Origin: GCA-020343675 sp964462945
Lineage (GTDB): Bacteria; Planctomycetota; Phycisphaerae; Sedimentisphaerales; Anaerobacaceae
Direction: 5' to 3'
Assembly (NCBI GenBank): GCA_964462945.1
Contig: CAYWZW010000017.1
Coordinates: 12,702 to 76,701 of the forward strand
DNA: 64,000 bases
Positions 1 through 8,495 of the stretch are shown here, in pieces. Under the pieces are notes generated by a model, which worked only from the letters and a program-made list of their open reading frames with translations, did no database searches and was not told the DNA's origin. The translations under genes were made by a program, and so were the position numbers. Numbering within the stretch: position 1 is the first letter of the stretch; every line of letters begins with the position of its first letter.

Positions 1-116
1 AGGTTGGACATAATTCTTGTATGAGGAAAACCATTGATGTCAACGGTGCTCAAATATACTACACCAACCTTTTCCATCAGATTCAAACATGCTTGTTTTA
101 GTTCTTTTTCTTCCAT
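1..116 (-). CDS. Pyridoxamine 5'-phosphate oxidase-like protein, N-terminal part
   Basis: The reverse strand from 116 encodes 38 residues that run off the left edge. They begin MEEKELKQACLNLMEKVG and continue with VYLSTVDINGFPHTR. The L-S-T-x-D-x-x-G-x-P-x-x-R pattern is the usual start of the split-barrel FMN-binding pyridoxamine-phosphate-oxidase-like (general stress 26-like) family. An AAGGGAG ribosome binding site lies about eight bases before the ATG. The substrate cannot be inferred from this fragment. It follows the DUF72 gene on the same strand, separated by a hairpin. Confidence 0.6.
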   Translation of the reverse strand, partial: MEEKELKQACLNLMEKVGVVYLSTVDINGFPHTRIMSN

Positions 117-159
117 TCTTATCGCTCCCTTCTTATTTGATAAGTATTCGGATCAACTC

Positions 160-177
160 GGTGGGCTAAAGCCCACC
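160..177. repeat. REP-like palindrome GGTGGGC-TAAA-GCCCACC
   Basis: A perfect 7-bp inverted repeat with a 4-nt loop lies just past the stop codon of the DUF72 gene. A close relative (GGTGGGGC-AA-GCCCCACC) lies at 5896-5913. Such short palindromes are typical dispersed intergenic repeats. This one could also act as an RNA-stabilising or attenuating hairpin, but there is no T-tract. Confidence 0.6.
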
Positions 178-183
178 CTGCAG

Positions 184-1035
184 TTATTCATTTAAGGCAA
201 TTCTCGCCAAGTCCGGATAGGCCTTCAAGAGTCCTTCAGGAACAGGCTGTTTTCGGCCGCTGATGAGGGCCTTCAGCTCGAGCGCATTGGCAAGCTCAGC
301 ACCGCGGTAGTGATTGTTGGCGATCACAGTGAGCGTTTTGTAGGCATCGCCTAACCCCTCGACTCTTTTCTTTATTTGAGAAAGCTCATCATCGTTGTAA
401 TAGTAATCATACGTTTCGTCTCTGCCCGCTTTGCTGAACCATTTTTCTTTGTTCCTTCCGTGCATCCTGAAATAGCCGTGCTCACCTATAGTACACTGCT
501 GCAAATTAAACGAATTCCACGTGGTCGGATAATCAAGATTGCAGACGGTAACGCCGAGGTCCTGCAGAAAATTCAAGGCTTCCGGCGACTCCCATGATTT
601 GTGCCTTAACTCGACCGCGAGGTTGAAAGCGTCGCGGAAATTTCCCACTATCCTCGATAAATGCCGGCGATTCTCGGTATTGTCGGAAAAATCGTATCTG
701 AATTGAATCAGCAAATGCCTTAACTTACCCTCTTGCAGCAGAGGCTCAAAACCCGTATGAAACTGTTTTACCGCGGCCGGGTCAATCTTACCTTCATGTG
801 TAAAATCGCGGTGGAGTTTGGCGGTAAAGAAAAACTCAGGCTTTGCCGCAGTTCTTCGCAGCCATGATTTGCTGTTTTGCTCGACAGGCGGCCGATAGAA
901 CGTGCTGTTGATCTCCAAACAGTCCACAAATCCGCTTACATATTCAAGCTGGTCGATTCCCGAACTCATATACACAATCCCTTTCCAGTCCGGATAAGAC
1001 CACCCTGCTATGCCTATATAGATTAGAGAGGACAT
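184..1035 (-). CDS. DUF72 (YecE-like) family protein
   Basis: This is a 283-aa protein of the DUF72 family, a TIM-barrel-like fold of unproven biochemical function often linked to DNA repair or nucleotide contexts. Visible landmarks are the N-terminal I-G-I-A-G-W-S-Y-P-D-W, the EINSTFYRPP strand, the AVELRHKSW block, and NNHYRGAELANALEL near the C-terminus, all typical of the family. I chose the ATG at 1035 because GAGGG lies six bases upstream. An alternative ATG at 1047 directly abuts the lexA stop (TAAATG). Either way the gene is translationally coupled to lexA and should be expressed under the same SOS-type promoter. Confidence 0.85.
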   Translation of the reverse strand: MSSLIYIGIAGWSYPDWKGIVYMSSGIDQLEYVSGFVDCLEINSTFYRPPVEQNSKSWLRRTAAKPEFFFTAKLHRDFTHEGKIDPAAVKQFHTGFEPLLQEGKLRHLLIQFRYDFSDNTENRRHLSRIVGNFRDAFNLAVELRHKSWESPEALNFLQDLGVTVCNLDYPTTWNSFNLQQCTIGEHGYFRMHGRNKEKWFSKAGRDETYDYYYNDDELSQIKKRVEGLGDAYKTLTVIANNHYRGAELANALELKALISGRKQPVPEGLLKAYPDLARIALNE

Positions 1036-1047
1036 CTTTTCCCTCAT

Positions 1048-1662
1048 TTACATTTTTCTAATACAGCCGACGACCTTGCCGACGATCCGAACTCTTTCGC
1101 TGCCTCGTCTTATGTATTTGGTTCTGTACCCCGCCGCCTTATTGGCCGGCTGCAAGGCTATCCGGCCCTGTTGGATATATATCCTTTTTACCGTTGCCTC
1201 ATCATCCAATAAGACCACGCCAATTCGGCCGTTCTCAATTCTCTCACCGGACTGAACCGCCACAAAGTCGCCATCCATAATACCTTCATCGATCATGCTA
1301 TCGCCGGATACCTTTAACAAAAATACATCCTCAGAAAGACCAAGAAGCTCTTTAAGGTTTGCGTATCCTTCTATATTCTCCTCCGCCAATATCGGCTCAC
1401 CTGCGGCAACCCTGCCCACAACGGGGATACCTTCGGCCTGTCTTTTCGCGTCAAGATATTCTTTGGACAATCGAAGTCCCCGGTGACCGCCGGAGTCCAT
1501 CAAATAGCCCTTTCTCCTGAGATAGTTGATGAGCTGATATACGGCGTTTTGGGCCAGGCTGAAATGCCGGGCGATTTCTCTCTGGCTCGGCGGATTGCCT
1601 TCTCGCAGCCGGCTTTCAATAAACGCGAGTACCTTTTGCTGTTTTTCCGTTAAAAGCTCCAT
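1048..1662 (-). CDS. lexA: LexA-type SOS transcriptional repressor
   Basis: A 204-aa LexA. Residues 1-65 form the winged helix-turn-helix (S-Q-R-E-I-A-R-H-F-S recognition region). The self-cleavage site is Ala87-Gly88 in GRVAAGEP. The catalytic dyad is Ser122 (in SGDSMID) and Lys159 (in EATVKRI), so all elements needed for RecA-stimulated autocleavage are present. Length matches the family (about 200 aa). It represses DNA-damage-response genes by binding operators. Its own promoter (1679-1707) carries a 20-bp palindrome between the -35 and -10, so autoregulation is likely. No good Shine-Dalgarno precedes the ATG, and the predicted leader is only about ten bases. It is the first gene of an operon with the DUF72 gene. 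Confidence 0.93.
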   Translation of the reverse strand: MELLTEKQQKVLAFIESRLREGNPPSQREIARHFSLAQNAVYQLINYLRRKGYLMDSGGHRGLRLSKEYLDAKRQAEGIPVVGRVAAGEPILAEENIEGYANLKELLGLSEDVFLLKVSGDSMIDEGIMDGDFVAVQSGERIENGRIGVVLLDDEATVKRIYIQQGRIALQPANKAAGYRTKYIRRGSERVRIVGKVVGCIRKM

Positions 1663-1678
1663 AGTTCAACCATCTAAC

Positions 1679-1707
1679 AGTATATGGTCAAATAACCATA
1701 TCTGCAA
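1679..1707 (-). promoter_or_regulatory. lexA promoter with embedded palindromic operator
   Basis: Read on the minus strand: TTGCAG (1702-1707), a 17-bp spacer, TATACT (1679-1684), a good sigma70-type promoter. The inverted repeat ATATGGT-TATTTG-ACCATAT (1682-1701) fills the spacer and touches the -10. It is therefore well placed to be the LexA operator. It does not match the E. coli (CTGT-N8-ACAG) or the Bacillus (GAAC-N4-GTTC) SOS box, so a lineage-specific motif is inferred. Confidence 0.6.
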
Positions 1708-1961
1708 GAAAAATTAATAGTTTTTTTTCAAAACACCCCTATGCAAATATAACTCATTCCAGCCAAATCACTTATAAAGCCTCTCTGGACGTGATTGTGC
1801 AAAAACAAAGAAAAACATCCACGTCATTCATGCAAACGTGAATGGAAAACACGGCTGCGGCACCTTCGCTCAAAAAGTCATTGCCTGACTGTAGTTCGAG
1901 AGCCGCTCTTTCCATCTCCTCCGTGCCTGAGCCGCCGACCTTCAGATTTCTGAAAAAAACC

Positions 1962-1991
1962 TTGCCCGCTGCAAGTCCTATACTGTATCAT
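1962..1991 (+). promoter_or_regulatory. Possible promoter for the EF-G-like gene
   Basis: TTGCCC (1962-1967), an 18-bp spacer and TATCAT (1986-1991) lie about 110 bases upstream of the GTG start of the EF-G-like gene. The match is moderate. The rest of 1708-2086 shows no gene. Confidence 0.3.
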
Positions 1992-2101
1992 ATTTTTTCT
2001 TGAAGTTAAGAAAGGTTCTTTTTTGCCTTTCAAAGTGGGTCTGCCCCTTTTTGCAAAGATTTCAGTTAGATTAGAAATAAGCTATTTTGGAGGCTTCAGA
2101 A

Positions 2102-4135
2102 GTGGCTGATACCGGCGATATTCGTAATGTTGTTCTCTTGGGTCATGGGAGCAGCGGCAAAACCTCTCTGGCTGAGGCGATGCTCCACAAAACCGGGGCG
2201 ACAAACCGCCTGGGAAGCGTGGACGACAAGACGAGCATTTGCGACTACTACGACGAAGAAAAGGAGCACCAGCACTCGATCCTCTCGGCGACCGTCCACG
2301 TCAAGCACGCCGGCAAGCTCATCAATATCATCGACACGCCGGGCTATCCGGATTTTATAGGCCCGGCCATCAAGACCATTTCGGCCGCCGAGACGGCCGT
2401 CCTGGTCATCAATGCCGCCGCCGGCATCGAAACCAACACCCGCAAAATGTTCGAGCTAACAACCGCAGCGAACATGCCGCGGCTCATCGTCGTCAACAAG
2501 ATGGACGCCGAGAACATCATCTGGCCCGAGCTGATAAAGAACATTCAGGACACCTTCGGCCCCCGATGCCGCTGCGCCAATCTGCCCGCCGGGGACAAGG
2601 CCTCCGTGATCGACTGCATTGAAAACGACAGAGGCGACTCGCCCGTGATGGACGTCGGCCAGGCCCATACCGAGCTGATCGAAAACGTCATCGAGGCGGA
2701 CGACGAGCTGATGGAGAAGTACCTTGGCGGCGAGGAAATCGCCGCCGAGAAAATCGCCGCCGTGTTCGTCAAGGCCCTCATGGCCGGAACGCTGATCCCC
2801 ATCGTCTTCACCGACGCCCGAAAGGAGATCGGCATTCAGGAGCTTCTGGACATGATCGTGAAATACACGCCCTCGCCGCGCCAGGCAAAGGCCGTTGTGC
2901 TCAAGGACGGCGAAAACGTCACGGAGCTGAAGGCCGATCCTGCCGGCCCGCTGGCGGGTCTGGTTTTCCGCATCGCCTTCGACCCGCGATCCAATATGAA
3001 GTACTCGACCATCCGCATTTTCAGCGGGACGATCAAATCGGACGCGAATCTGATCCGCAACGACGAGAAAAAAGGCATTCGCCCGGGCCACATCCTCAAA
3101 TCCCAGGGCGGCGAAAACAATCCCGTCGATGTGGGCGTCGCGGGCGATATCGTTACCTTAGCCAAAATCGAGGAGCTGAAAACCGGTGACCTCGTACACG
3201 ACGGCAGAGTCTCCGGCAAGTTCACATTGTTGCCCGCGCCTGAGCCGATGTTCTCGCTGGCGATCGAGCCGGCCGCAAGGGGCGATGAGCAAAGAATCAG
3301 CTCCGCACTGGAGCGATTATGCGAGGAAGACCCCTGCTTCAAGGTCACGCGAGACCAGCAGACGAAAGAGCTGGTCGCCAGCGGTATGGGCGATCTGCAC
3401 CTGCGAGTCACGCTCGAGAAGATGGCCAATCGCTTCAAGCTGGCGGTCAACACGAAAGAGCCGAAGATCCCCTACCGCGAGACCATCACCGCCAAGGCCG
3501 AGGGCCACTACCGCCACAAAAAGCAGACCGGCGGAGCGGGACAGTTCGGCGAAGTCTATCTTCGCGTCGAGCCGGCCGAACGCAACTCCGACCCGCCCTT
3601 GCAATTTAGCTGGGACATCTTCGGCGCCTCCATTCCCGGCCAATTCGAGCCGGCCGTCTTCAAGGGCGTCAATGAGATCATGCAAAACGGCTTCGTCGCG
3701 GGCTTTCCCATGCAGGACGTCGCCGTCTCCGTTTACGACGGCAAGTATCACCCGGTCGATTCGAAGGAAGTCGCCTTCCGCGCCGCGGGCAAGGGCGCGT
3801 TCCTCGACGCCCTTCAAAAAGCCAAAACCGTTTTGCTCGAGCCGATCGTCAATATGGAAGTCACCATCCCCACCGAGAACGTCGGCGACATCACCGGCGA
3901 CCTGGCCTCTAAGCGGGGAAGAGTGCAGGGACAGGACATGCTGCCCGGCAATTTCATCACGATCAAGGCCCAGGTCCCGCTCTCGGAAGTGACGCAGTAC
4001 AACAGCCAGCTCAAGAGCGTGACCGGCGGGCGCGGCAGCTACTCCATGACCCTCAGCCATTATGAGCTGGTCCCGCCCAACGTCCAGCAGCAGATTATCG
4101 CCCAATACGGCAAGAAGAAAGAAGCCGAAGAGTGA
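2102..4135 (+). CDS. Elongation factor G-like translational GTPase
   Basis: A 677-aa GTPase of the EF-G/FusA class. The P-loop GHGSSGKTS is at residues 14-22, the DTPG switch II motif at 78-81 and NKMD at 132-135. EF-G domains II-V follow, including the domain IV stretch HKKQTGGAGQFGEVY. The switch I region (DEEKEHQHSILSAT) lacks the canonical E-R-G-I-T-I motif of housekeeping EF-G. This points to the paralogous EF-G-like lineage that accompanies the true fusA in many bacteria. I start it at the GTG because GGAGG lies eight bases upstream (2089-2093); the upstream TTG at 2087 overlaps that site and is unlikely. It probably acts on the ribosome in translocation or another elongation-linked step; its exact job is unknown. 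Confidence 0.85.
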   Translation: MADTGDIRNVVLLGHGSSGKTSLAEAMLHKTGATNRLGSVDDKTSICDYYDEEKEHQHSILSATVHVKHAGKLINIIDTPGYPDFIGPAIKTISAAETAVLVINAAAGIETNTRKMFELTTAANMPRLIVVNKMDAENIIWPELIKNIQDTFGPRCRCANLPAGDKASVIDCIENDRGDSPVMDVGQAHTELIENVIEADDELMEKYLGGEEIAAEKIAAVFVKALMAGTLIPIVFTDARKEIGIQELLDMIVKYTPSPRQAKAVVLKDGENVTELKADPAGPLAGLVFRIAFDPRSNMKYSTIRIFSGTIKSDANLIRNDEKKGIRPGHILKSQGGENNPVDVGVAGDIVTLAKIEELKTGDLVHDGRVSGKFTLLPAPEPMFSLAIEPAARGDEQRISSALERLCEEDPCFKVTRDQQTKELVASGMGDLHLRVTLEKMANRFKLAVNTKEPKIPYRETITAKAEGHYRHKKQTGGAGQFGEVYLRVEPAERNSDPPLQFSWDIFGASIPGQFEPAVFKGVNEIMQNGFVAGFPMQDVAVSVYDGKYHPVDSKEVAFRAAGKGAFLDALQKAKTVLLEPIVNMEVTIPTENVGDITGDLASKRGRVQGQDMLPGNFITIKAQVPLSEVTQYNSQLKSVTGGRGSYSMTLSHYELVPPNVQQQIIAQYGKKKEAEE

Positions 4136-4142
4136 CACGGAC

Positions 4143-5276
4143 ATGCAGTCTTTCAGCAGGAAAATGACCGCGATCGCGGTGACGCTGTGCGTGCACGTTA
4201 CCGTGTTCGTCCTCGCAGCGGCTGGAGCGCAGGGCAATGGACCTGGTCCCGCCTATTCTTTCGTGTATCTTGGTGACATGCACTTCGACAAAAAATCGCA
4301 TCACGATTTCGAGTGGGTGCAAGCCAATATGCCCGGAGACATCAGGCAGATAGAGGAGTACGTCGCGAGCACAGAAAGATACGCCCCCGGCCTTCTACGG
4401 CGAATTCAGACCGCCATAGAATCAAGCGACGGCCGAATAAAGATGATTCTCCAGGGCGGCGATCTGACCGAGGGACTGTGCGGCAGGCGCGAGCTCCAGG
4501 AGACGCAATTCAAAGAGGCCAGAGCCTTCATTCGCAACTACATCCCGCAGACCCCATTCATCGCCGCCAAGGGCAATCACGACATCACCGGCCCCGGAGC
4601 GAGGGAGGCATTCGACGGCGTGATGCTGCCGTGGCTGTCCGACGAATGTGGAAAACAAATAGATTCCGCATCTTTCTATTTTATGAAGGGGCCGGATTTG
4701 TTCGTGTTCTTCGACGCCTATCACAATAACAACCTCGACTGGCTCGGCAAGACGTTGACGCAGAACGCTCATCGCCACGCGTTTGTTGTCATGCACCCTC
4801 CGGCTGTTCCATATAATGCAAGGTCCACGTGGCATCTTTTTTCACGAGAGAAAGAAAAAGAGGCTCGCGAACGATTCCTGAATATACTAAGTGCAAACAA
4901 AGTTGTGCTGCTGACGGCGCACCTGCACAAGTACAGCGTCCTGGAAAGAAGAACGCCGAAAGGCACTTTTGTGCAGTTCAGTGTCAACAGTGTTATCAGC
5001 TCGCCGGAAATAGTGGTGAGGGACCACCTTGAAGGGGTTGAGAATTATGCCGGCCGGCTCGTTGAGCTGGAGCCGGAATTTCAGCCGGAGACGAAAGAGC
5101 AGCGGCAAAAGCTGCTCGAAGATGAGAAACCGTACATAACCCGCTTTGAATACGCGGATTTTCCCGGATATGCTATCGTTAACGTTTCCGACGCGGGCGT
5201 CGGCGCGGATATTTACACGGGCGACTCCGACAAAGTATGGAACAGCGTATCTCTCAGCCCCGTGCTCAAGAACTGA
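4143..5276 (+). CDS. Secreted calcineurin-like metallophosphoesterase
   Basis: A 377-aa protein with an N-terminal signal peptide (hydrophobic AIAVTLCVHVTVFVLAA, cleavage near AGA-QG). It has all metallophosphoesterase blocks in order: YLGDMHFD, GGDLTEG, KGNHDITG, VMHPP and LTAHLHKY, which supply the Asp, Asn and His ligands of a two-metal centre. It should hydrolyse phosphoesters outside the cytoplasm; the substrate is unknown. The ATG at 4143 begins just seven bases after the EF-G-like stop. A longer in-frame ORF overlapping that gene lacks a signal peptide and is rejected. The C-terminal ~110 residues form a family-specific extension. Confidence 0.82.
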   Translation: MQSFSRKMTAIAVTLCVHVTVFVLAAAGAQGNGPGPAYSFVYLGDMHFDKKSHHDFEWVQANMPGDIRQIEEYVASTERYAPGLLRRIQTAIESSDGRIKMILQGGDLTEGLCGRRELQETQFKEARAFIRNYIPQTPFIAAKGNHDITGPGAREAFDGVMLPWLSDECGKQIDSASFYFMKGPDLFVFFDAYHNNNLDWLGKTLTQNAHRHAFVVMHPPAVPYNARSTWHLFSREKEKEARERFLNILSANKVVLLTAHLHKYSVLERRTPKGTFVQFSVNSVISSPEIVVRDHLEGVENYAGRLVELEPEFQPETKEQRQKLLEDEKPYITRFEYADFPGYAIVNVSDAGVGADIYTGDSDKVWNSVSLSPVLKN

Positions 5277-5308
5277 ATCCGCAACAACAGACTGCCCCAC
5301 ACACCCCC

Positions 5309-5803
5309 CTACCGAACCGGGGCCTGTTGCTGTTTTGCCTTCAGGTCTTCGTTGTAATAGTACGTTTCACCTTTTTGATAGATCCATTCATTCTTTTCGA
5401 CGTCAAGAATTTGTCCGACGCTCGCCACGTGACCTAAATCACAGACTATATAAATGAGTCTATCATTGATCCATTGGACGGTCATCGTCCTGAATCTTTC
5501 ACATTTCACGTACCTCTTTTTACCATCGTATTTCTTTATCACAATCGTTGCTTTTGTTTTATCGTATGGTATGGTGCCCGTGTCGGATCGGACGATTTCC
5601 GCCCGCCAGATACCCGTGGGAGATTTTATCGACTTCAACTCATACACAGGGTGATCCTTGGGTAATACGAATTCCTTGCCTAAAATCCCGGCATAATATT
5701 CCTTAAAAGAGTCCGTATATCTTGTCAGGAACTCAGGCTCATCCGTCGGCGCCGCACCAGCGCCAATAACAAATGCAGCTACAAAGCATATTAGTCTCTT
5801 CAC
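5309..5803 (-). CDS. Secreted protein of unknown function
   Basis: A 164-aa protein with a signal peptide (MKRLICFVAAFVIGAGAA) followed by a mature domain of about 145 residues. The mature part has alternating beta-type strands (KATIVIKKYDGKKRYVKCER, MTVQWINDRLIYIVCDLG) and ends in a polar tail. I recognise no family. The QWINDRLIYIVCDLGHVAS segment resembles beta-propeller-like or lipoprotein-type folds only loosely. It converges with the phosphoesterase gene, 32 bases apart. Confidence 0.65.
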   Translation of the reverse strand: MKRLICFVAAFVIGAGAAPTDEPEFLTRYTDSFKEYYAGILGKEFVLPKDHPVYELKSIKSPTGIWRAEIVRSDTGTIPYDKTKATIVIKKYDGKKRYVKCERFRTMTVQWINDRLIYIVCDLGHVASVGQILDVEKNEWIYQKGETYYYNEDLKAKQQQAPVR

Positions 5804-5895
5804 TCTAAGAATCCTTCCATGAGCGTCTAACTACTCAACATATGGCTTCCCTACGTAAACATCCCGGATTCATAACCGCGTGACATTCCTGGAAA

Positions 5896-5913
5896 GGTGG
5901 GGCAAGCCCCACC
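5896..5913. repeat. REP-like palindrome GGTGGGGC-AA-GCCCCACC
   Basis: A perfect 8-bp inverted repeat in the gap between the secreted unknown (5803) and the caspase gene (6054), related to the palindrome at 160-177. A short ORF read through this repeat (5835-6038) is judged spurious. Confidence 0.6.
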
Positions 5914-6053
5914 CTACGCCTATTTTCGAGAAGCGCTTCGCGAGATACGATTTCATTTGCAGCTTCGGCTTCTGTTTTCATCTTCAGACATCCGGCCCGG
6001 CCGGAGCGAACCCCCAAGTAGTAAGCGCGCCTAATCATTCACACTCTTGATTT

Positions 6054-7769
6054 CTACCACCAATTGAGTTCATTCAATCGGGATAGGATCGGTTCAGAAA
6101 TTGCCTTGAATCGTTCAATATCCGATTTGAACAAACCTGCTTGTATAGGCGGCCACCGATTTCCTTGTTTGCTGGCATCATCCATGAAATCTTTCACAAA
6201 TGTACCTCGTCTGCTCGAGTGTTTCCACCCAAATCTTCCGATCGGTCCCCTGTCAATATTTAACAAGTCAGCAAAAACGAGCATTTGGAGCAGTTCATAG
6301 GTGTCAAAGAGATGTTCGTAGCTGTTTCCAAGCAGGAGTAGGTCTTCTAAGTCGGGCTGAAGTCTCTTGAACATATATTCACTTATCGGAACGTAGTTTT
6401 TTTCATGTCCGGGGATTTTCTTGAATACGTCGTTAAGCACTGACATTGCGTCACATGCCAGTACTACGACGGTTTGTGTCTTGCCCCGGTATTCTGGATC
6501 CGGTGCGGGTGCCGTGAGCAGCGAGACTAAATGCTGATACTTCTCTGCCGCTATGGAGCTTATCCCGCCTGTGTAGAGCAAGAAATATATCGGATACCAA
6601 CGTAAATTTACTAACCACTCTGATCCTGACTGAGGCGTATTTGCTTCGGCAATTCTTGAGACAATCTTCTGAATCAACGGCGACTGTCTTTCGTTGCCCC
6701 AATAGCAAAGAAGTGAGATTATGGCACAAAGCGGCTTAATCACTTTCTCGTACTTCGAAAGCCTGTCAACTATGTCCTCAGGTGTAATACTCTGCATGCT
6801 TAAGGGAAAATTATCGGAAGAAGTGAGGTTCAGCACTTTCCGTATTTCCTTCACGACCAAATCATCCAACTTGATTCTGAATCTATCATCTCCTATGTAT
6901 TCCTTAACTTGCTGGACGACCTCGTCGTTCTGAGTTTTGTCATCTACGAACGTAGCAGGTATGGATACCAAAACGTCGTTGTCCTCCTCTTCTTTTTTAC
7001 TTAGTTCCTGTAAGATATCGGCCTTAAAGATGAAATCGCCGTCCCCGTCAATAAAACCGTAGTGAGGAGTCTGTCGAGAATGCTGATCATTTGCAACTTT
7101 GTTGTAGACATACGCCATGACGCCGTTCGCTGTTATGATTCCGTTTTCCGTTTCGGCTTTCCCCTCAAGGGCCTCGATGAGATGCCCGGTAAAGACCGAA
7201 TGCCCTGGGATTGGCCCGCCGGAGTCAGACACAACTTCATTTGCTTTGCCCGCAGCCAATACTTGCCTTACCATCCGCTGGCACATATCTTTCAAGAACC
7301 TCTTAGTGCCTGTCGGCAACGCTCTACTGATGGCAAGCCCACCGTAGCACGCATCCATGATAAATAGGATATGCTTTGCCTTAATCAATTCTGAATTCCT
7401 CGTTAGTTCGTCCCATCGTATCAAAGTAGCTGTCTTAACTGGGTTCCCATCCACCGGCACCAGGAAGCCTGTTTCACCCCGATTGCCTGATATTGTGTGT
7501 CCATGCCCAGCAAAAAAGATAAGAAGTCTGTCATCCGTCGAAGTTCCGTCTTGCGTGTATTTGTGAAATGCCTCAAGGATATCGTTTTTTGAGGCATCAT
7601 CATCTTTCAAGTGAGTTATGTCTTCTTTTCTAAAGCCATATTTCTCTTTGAGTAGGTTAGCAACGGCGTGCGCATCCTCCGCAGCATAATTAAGGGGAGG
7701 CGCATTTCGATATTTGTTTATCCCGACGATAAGTGCTTTACTCTGATTATATCTCGGTTGATATTTCAT
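6054..7769 (-). CDS. Caspase-domain (peptidase C14/orthocaspase) protein with long C-terminal region
   Basis: A 571-aa protein. Residues 8-255 form a caspase-like protease: ALIVGINKY strand, His89 in FFAGHGH and Cys141 in MDACYGG make the catalytic dyad, so it is predicted active. There is no signal peptide, so it acts in the cytoplasm. Residues 270-571 are an unassigned, mainly helical region with LVNLRWYPIYFLLYTGGIS and SIAAEKYQHLVSLL. I have seen similar R-x-Y-P-x-x-L-L-L-Y-x-G-G-I segments near the C-termini of bacterial defence-type effectors. No partner gene is adjacent; neighbours are unrelated. A prokaryotic caspase with a large sensor-like tail fits a regulated self-destruction or anti-phage role, which is inference. 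RBS AAGGAAG precedes the ATG. Confidence 0.85.
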   Translation of the reverse strand: MKYQPRYNQSKALIVGINKYRNAPPLNYAAEDAHAVANLLKEKYGFRKEDITHLKDDDASKNDILEAFHKYTQDGTSTDDRLLIFFAGHGHTISGNRGETGFLVPVDGNPVKTATLIRWDELTRNSELIKAKHILFIMDACYGGLAISRALPTGTKRFLKDMCQRMVRQVLAAGKANEVVSDSGGPIPGHSVFTGHLIEALEGKAETENGIITANGVMAYVYNKVANDQHSRQTPHYGFIDGDGDFIFKADILQELSKKEEEDNDVLVSIPATFVDDKTQNDEVVQQVKEYIGDDRFRIKLDDLVVKEIRKVLNLTSSDNFPLSMQSITPEDIVDRLSKYEKVIKPLCAIISLLCYWGNERQSPLIQKIVSRIAEANTPQSGSEWLVNLRWYPIYFLLYTGGISSIAAEKYQHLVSLLTAPAPDPEYRGKTQTVVVLACDAMSVLNDVFKKIPGHEKNYVPISEYMFKRLQPDLEDLLLLGNSYEHLFDTYELLQMLVFADLLNIDRGPIGRFGWKHSSRRGTFVKDFMDDASKQGNRWPPIQAGLFKSDIERFKAISEPILSRLNELNWW

Positions 7770-8237
7770 CTTGATCTTCCTTGTACGCTCATAAGGGATT
7801 GTTCAGACCACCCGCCATTTTCTGTACACTGTCTCAAAGCCATTGTTGAAAAGCCCGAATCCAAGATGTCTCGCTTGATAAGTCGTGAAGCGTGCAGCGT
7901 ATCTCACATGCAACTGTATCTCATATCTCCTATTTCACTCCCGGCTGTCCCCGTACCACCTTCGAGAAACGGAGGATAGCATAAGAGCACCAACAAAGCA
8001 AGAAAAATCTTGGAAGAATTGAAAATGGAGGAATGGCAGTTTTGAATAGATTCCTCGGCTGCACTCGGAATGACCAGAAAAGAAATTGCCGCGCCCGATA
8101 GGTCGGGAATCGCAAGGCCGGCGGGAATCTGCCTTGGGGACACCTGACGGTGGAGTATCCGGGATCGACATTCTCGAAATTCGGCGAGGATTCTGATACG
8201 ATGGCCGGATAGAAAGGATGCTGGAAGCATTTCACGA
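7770..8237. other. Intergenic region, no gene supported
   Basis: About 470 bases between divergent genes. Several overlapping short ORFs on the minus strand have low-complexity, shadow-like translations and are rejected. The phrase GATTCCTCGGCTGCACTC followed by GGAATGAC resembles a dispersed intergenic repeat common in metagenome-derived genomes. Confidence 0.5.
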
Positions 8238-8477
8238 ATGGAAAATGAGCACGGCCAATTAGAGTTGGGGTTAGAAGCCTTTGCGGGACTGATCGAGGAG
8301 TTTCGCCGAGGCCATATCGCCGACAGACGGCGTGAAAAGGCGGCCTTAGACCGACACCTCGCAGAACTCTCCAGAAGATGGGACCTGGACAGGTATTTGC
8401 GTCTTGTGGAAAACCAATACAAGGTATGGTATAAAGGCGAGCTATTCGTTGCCCGGAGAACCGCCGATGGGGCGTGA
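8238..8477 (+). CDS. Small conserved-looking hypothetical protein
   Basis: A 79-aa, highly charged, probably helical protein (ELGLEAFAGLIEEFRRGHIA, then RWDLDRYLRLVENQYKVWYK). No domain is recognised. Its amphipathic pattern, its 18-base spacing from the next gene and the shared strand suggest it is real and co-transcribed with the glycosyltransferase. The ribosome binding site is weak (GGAAG, 14 bases upstream), so the call is moderate. Confidence 0.5.
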   Translation: MENEHGQLELGLEAFAGLIEEFRRGHIADRRREKAALDRHLAELSRRWDLDRYLRLVENQYKVWYKGELFVARRTADGA

Positions 8478-8495
8478 CAGAGGCAGGTGACTATT

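Noticed and set aside
2096..4237. Several long ORFs antisense or out of frame to the EF-G-like gene (up to 306 codons)
   Set aside because: They are shadows of a GC-rich coding region; the sense frame has all EF-G motifs and the others have low-complexity, motif-free translations.
5835..6038. 67-codon minus-strand ORF
   Set aside because: It is read through the GGTGGGGC-AA-GCCCCACC palindrome and has no ribosome binding site or family resemblance.
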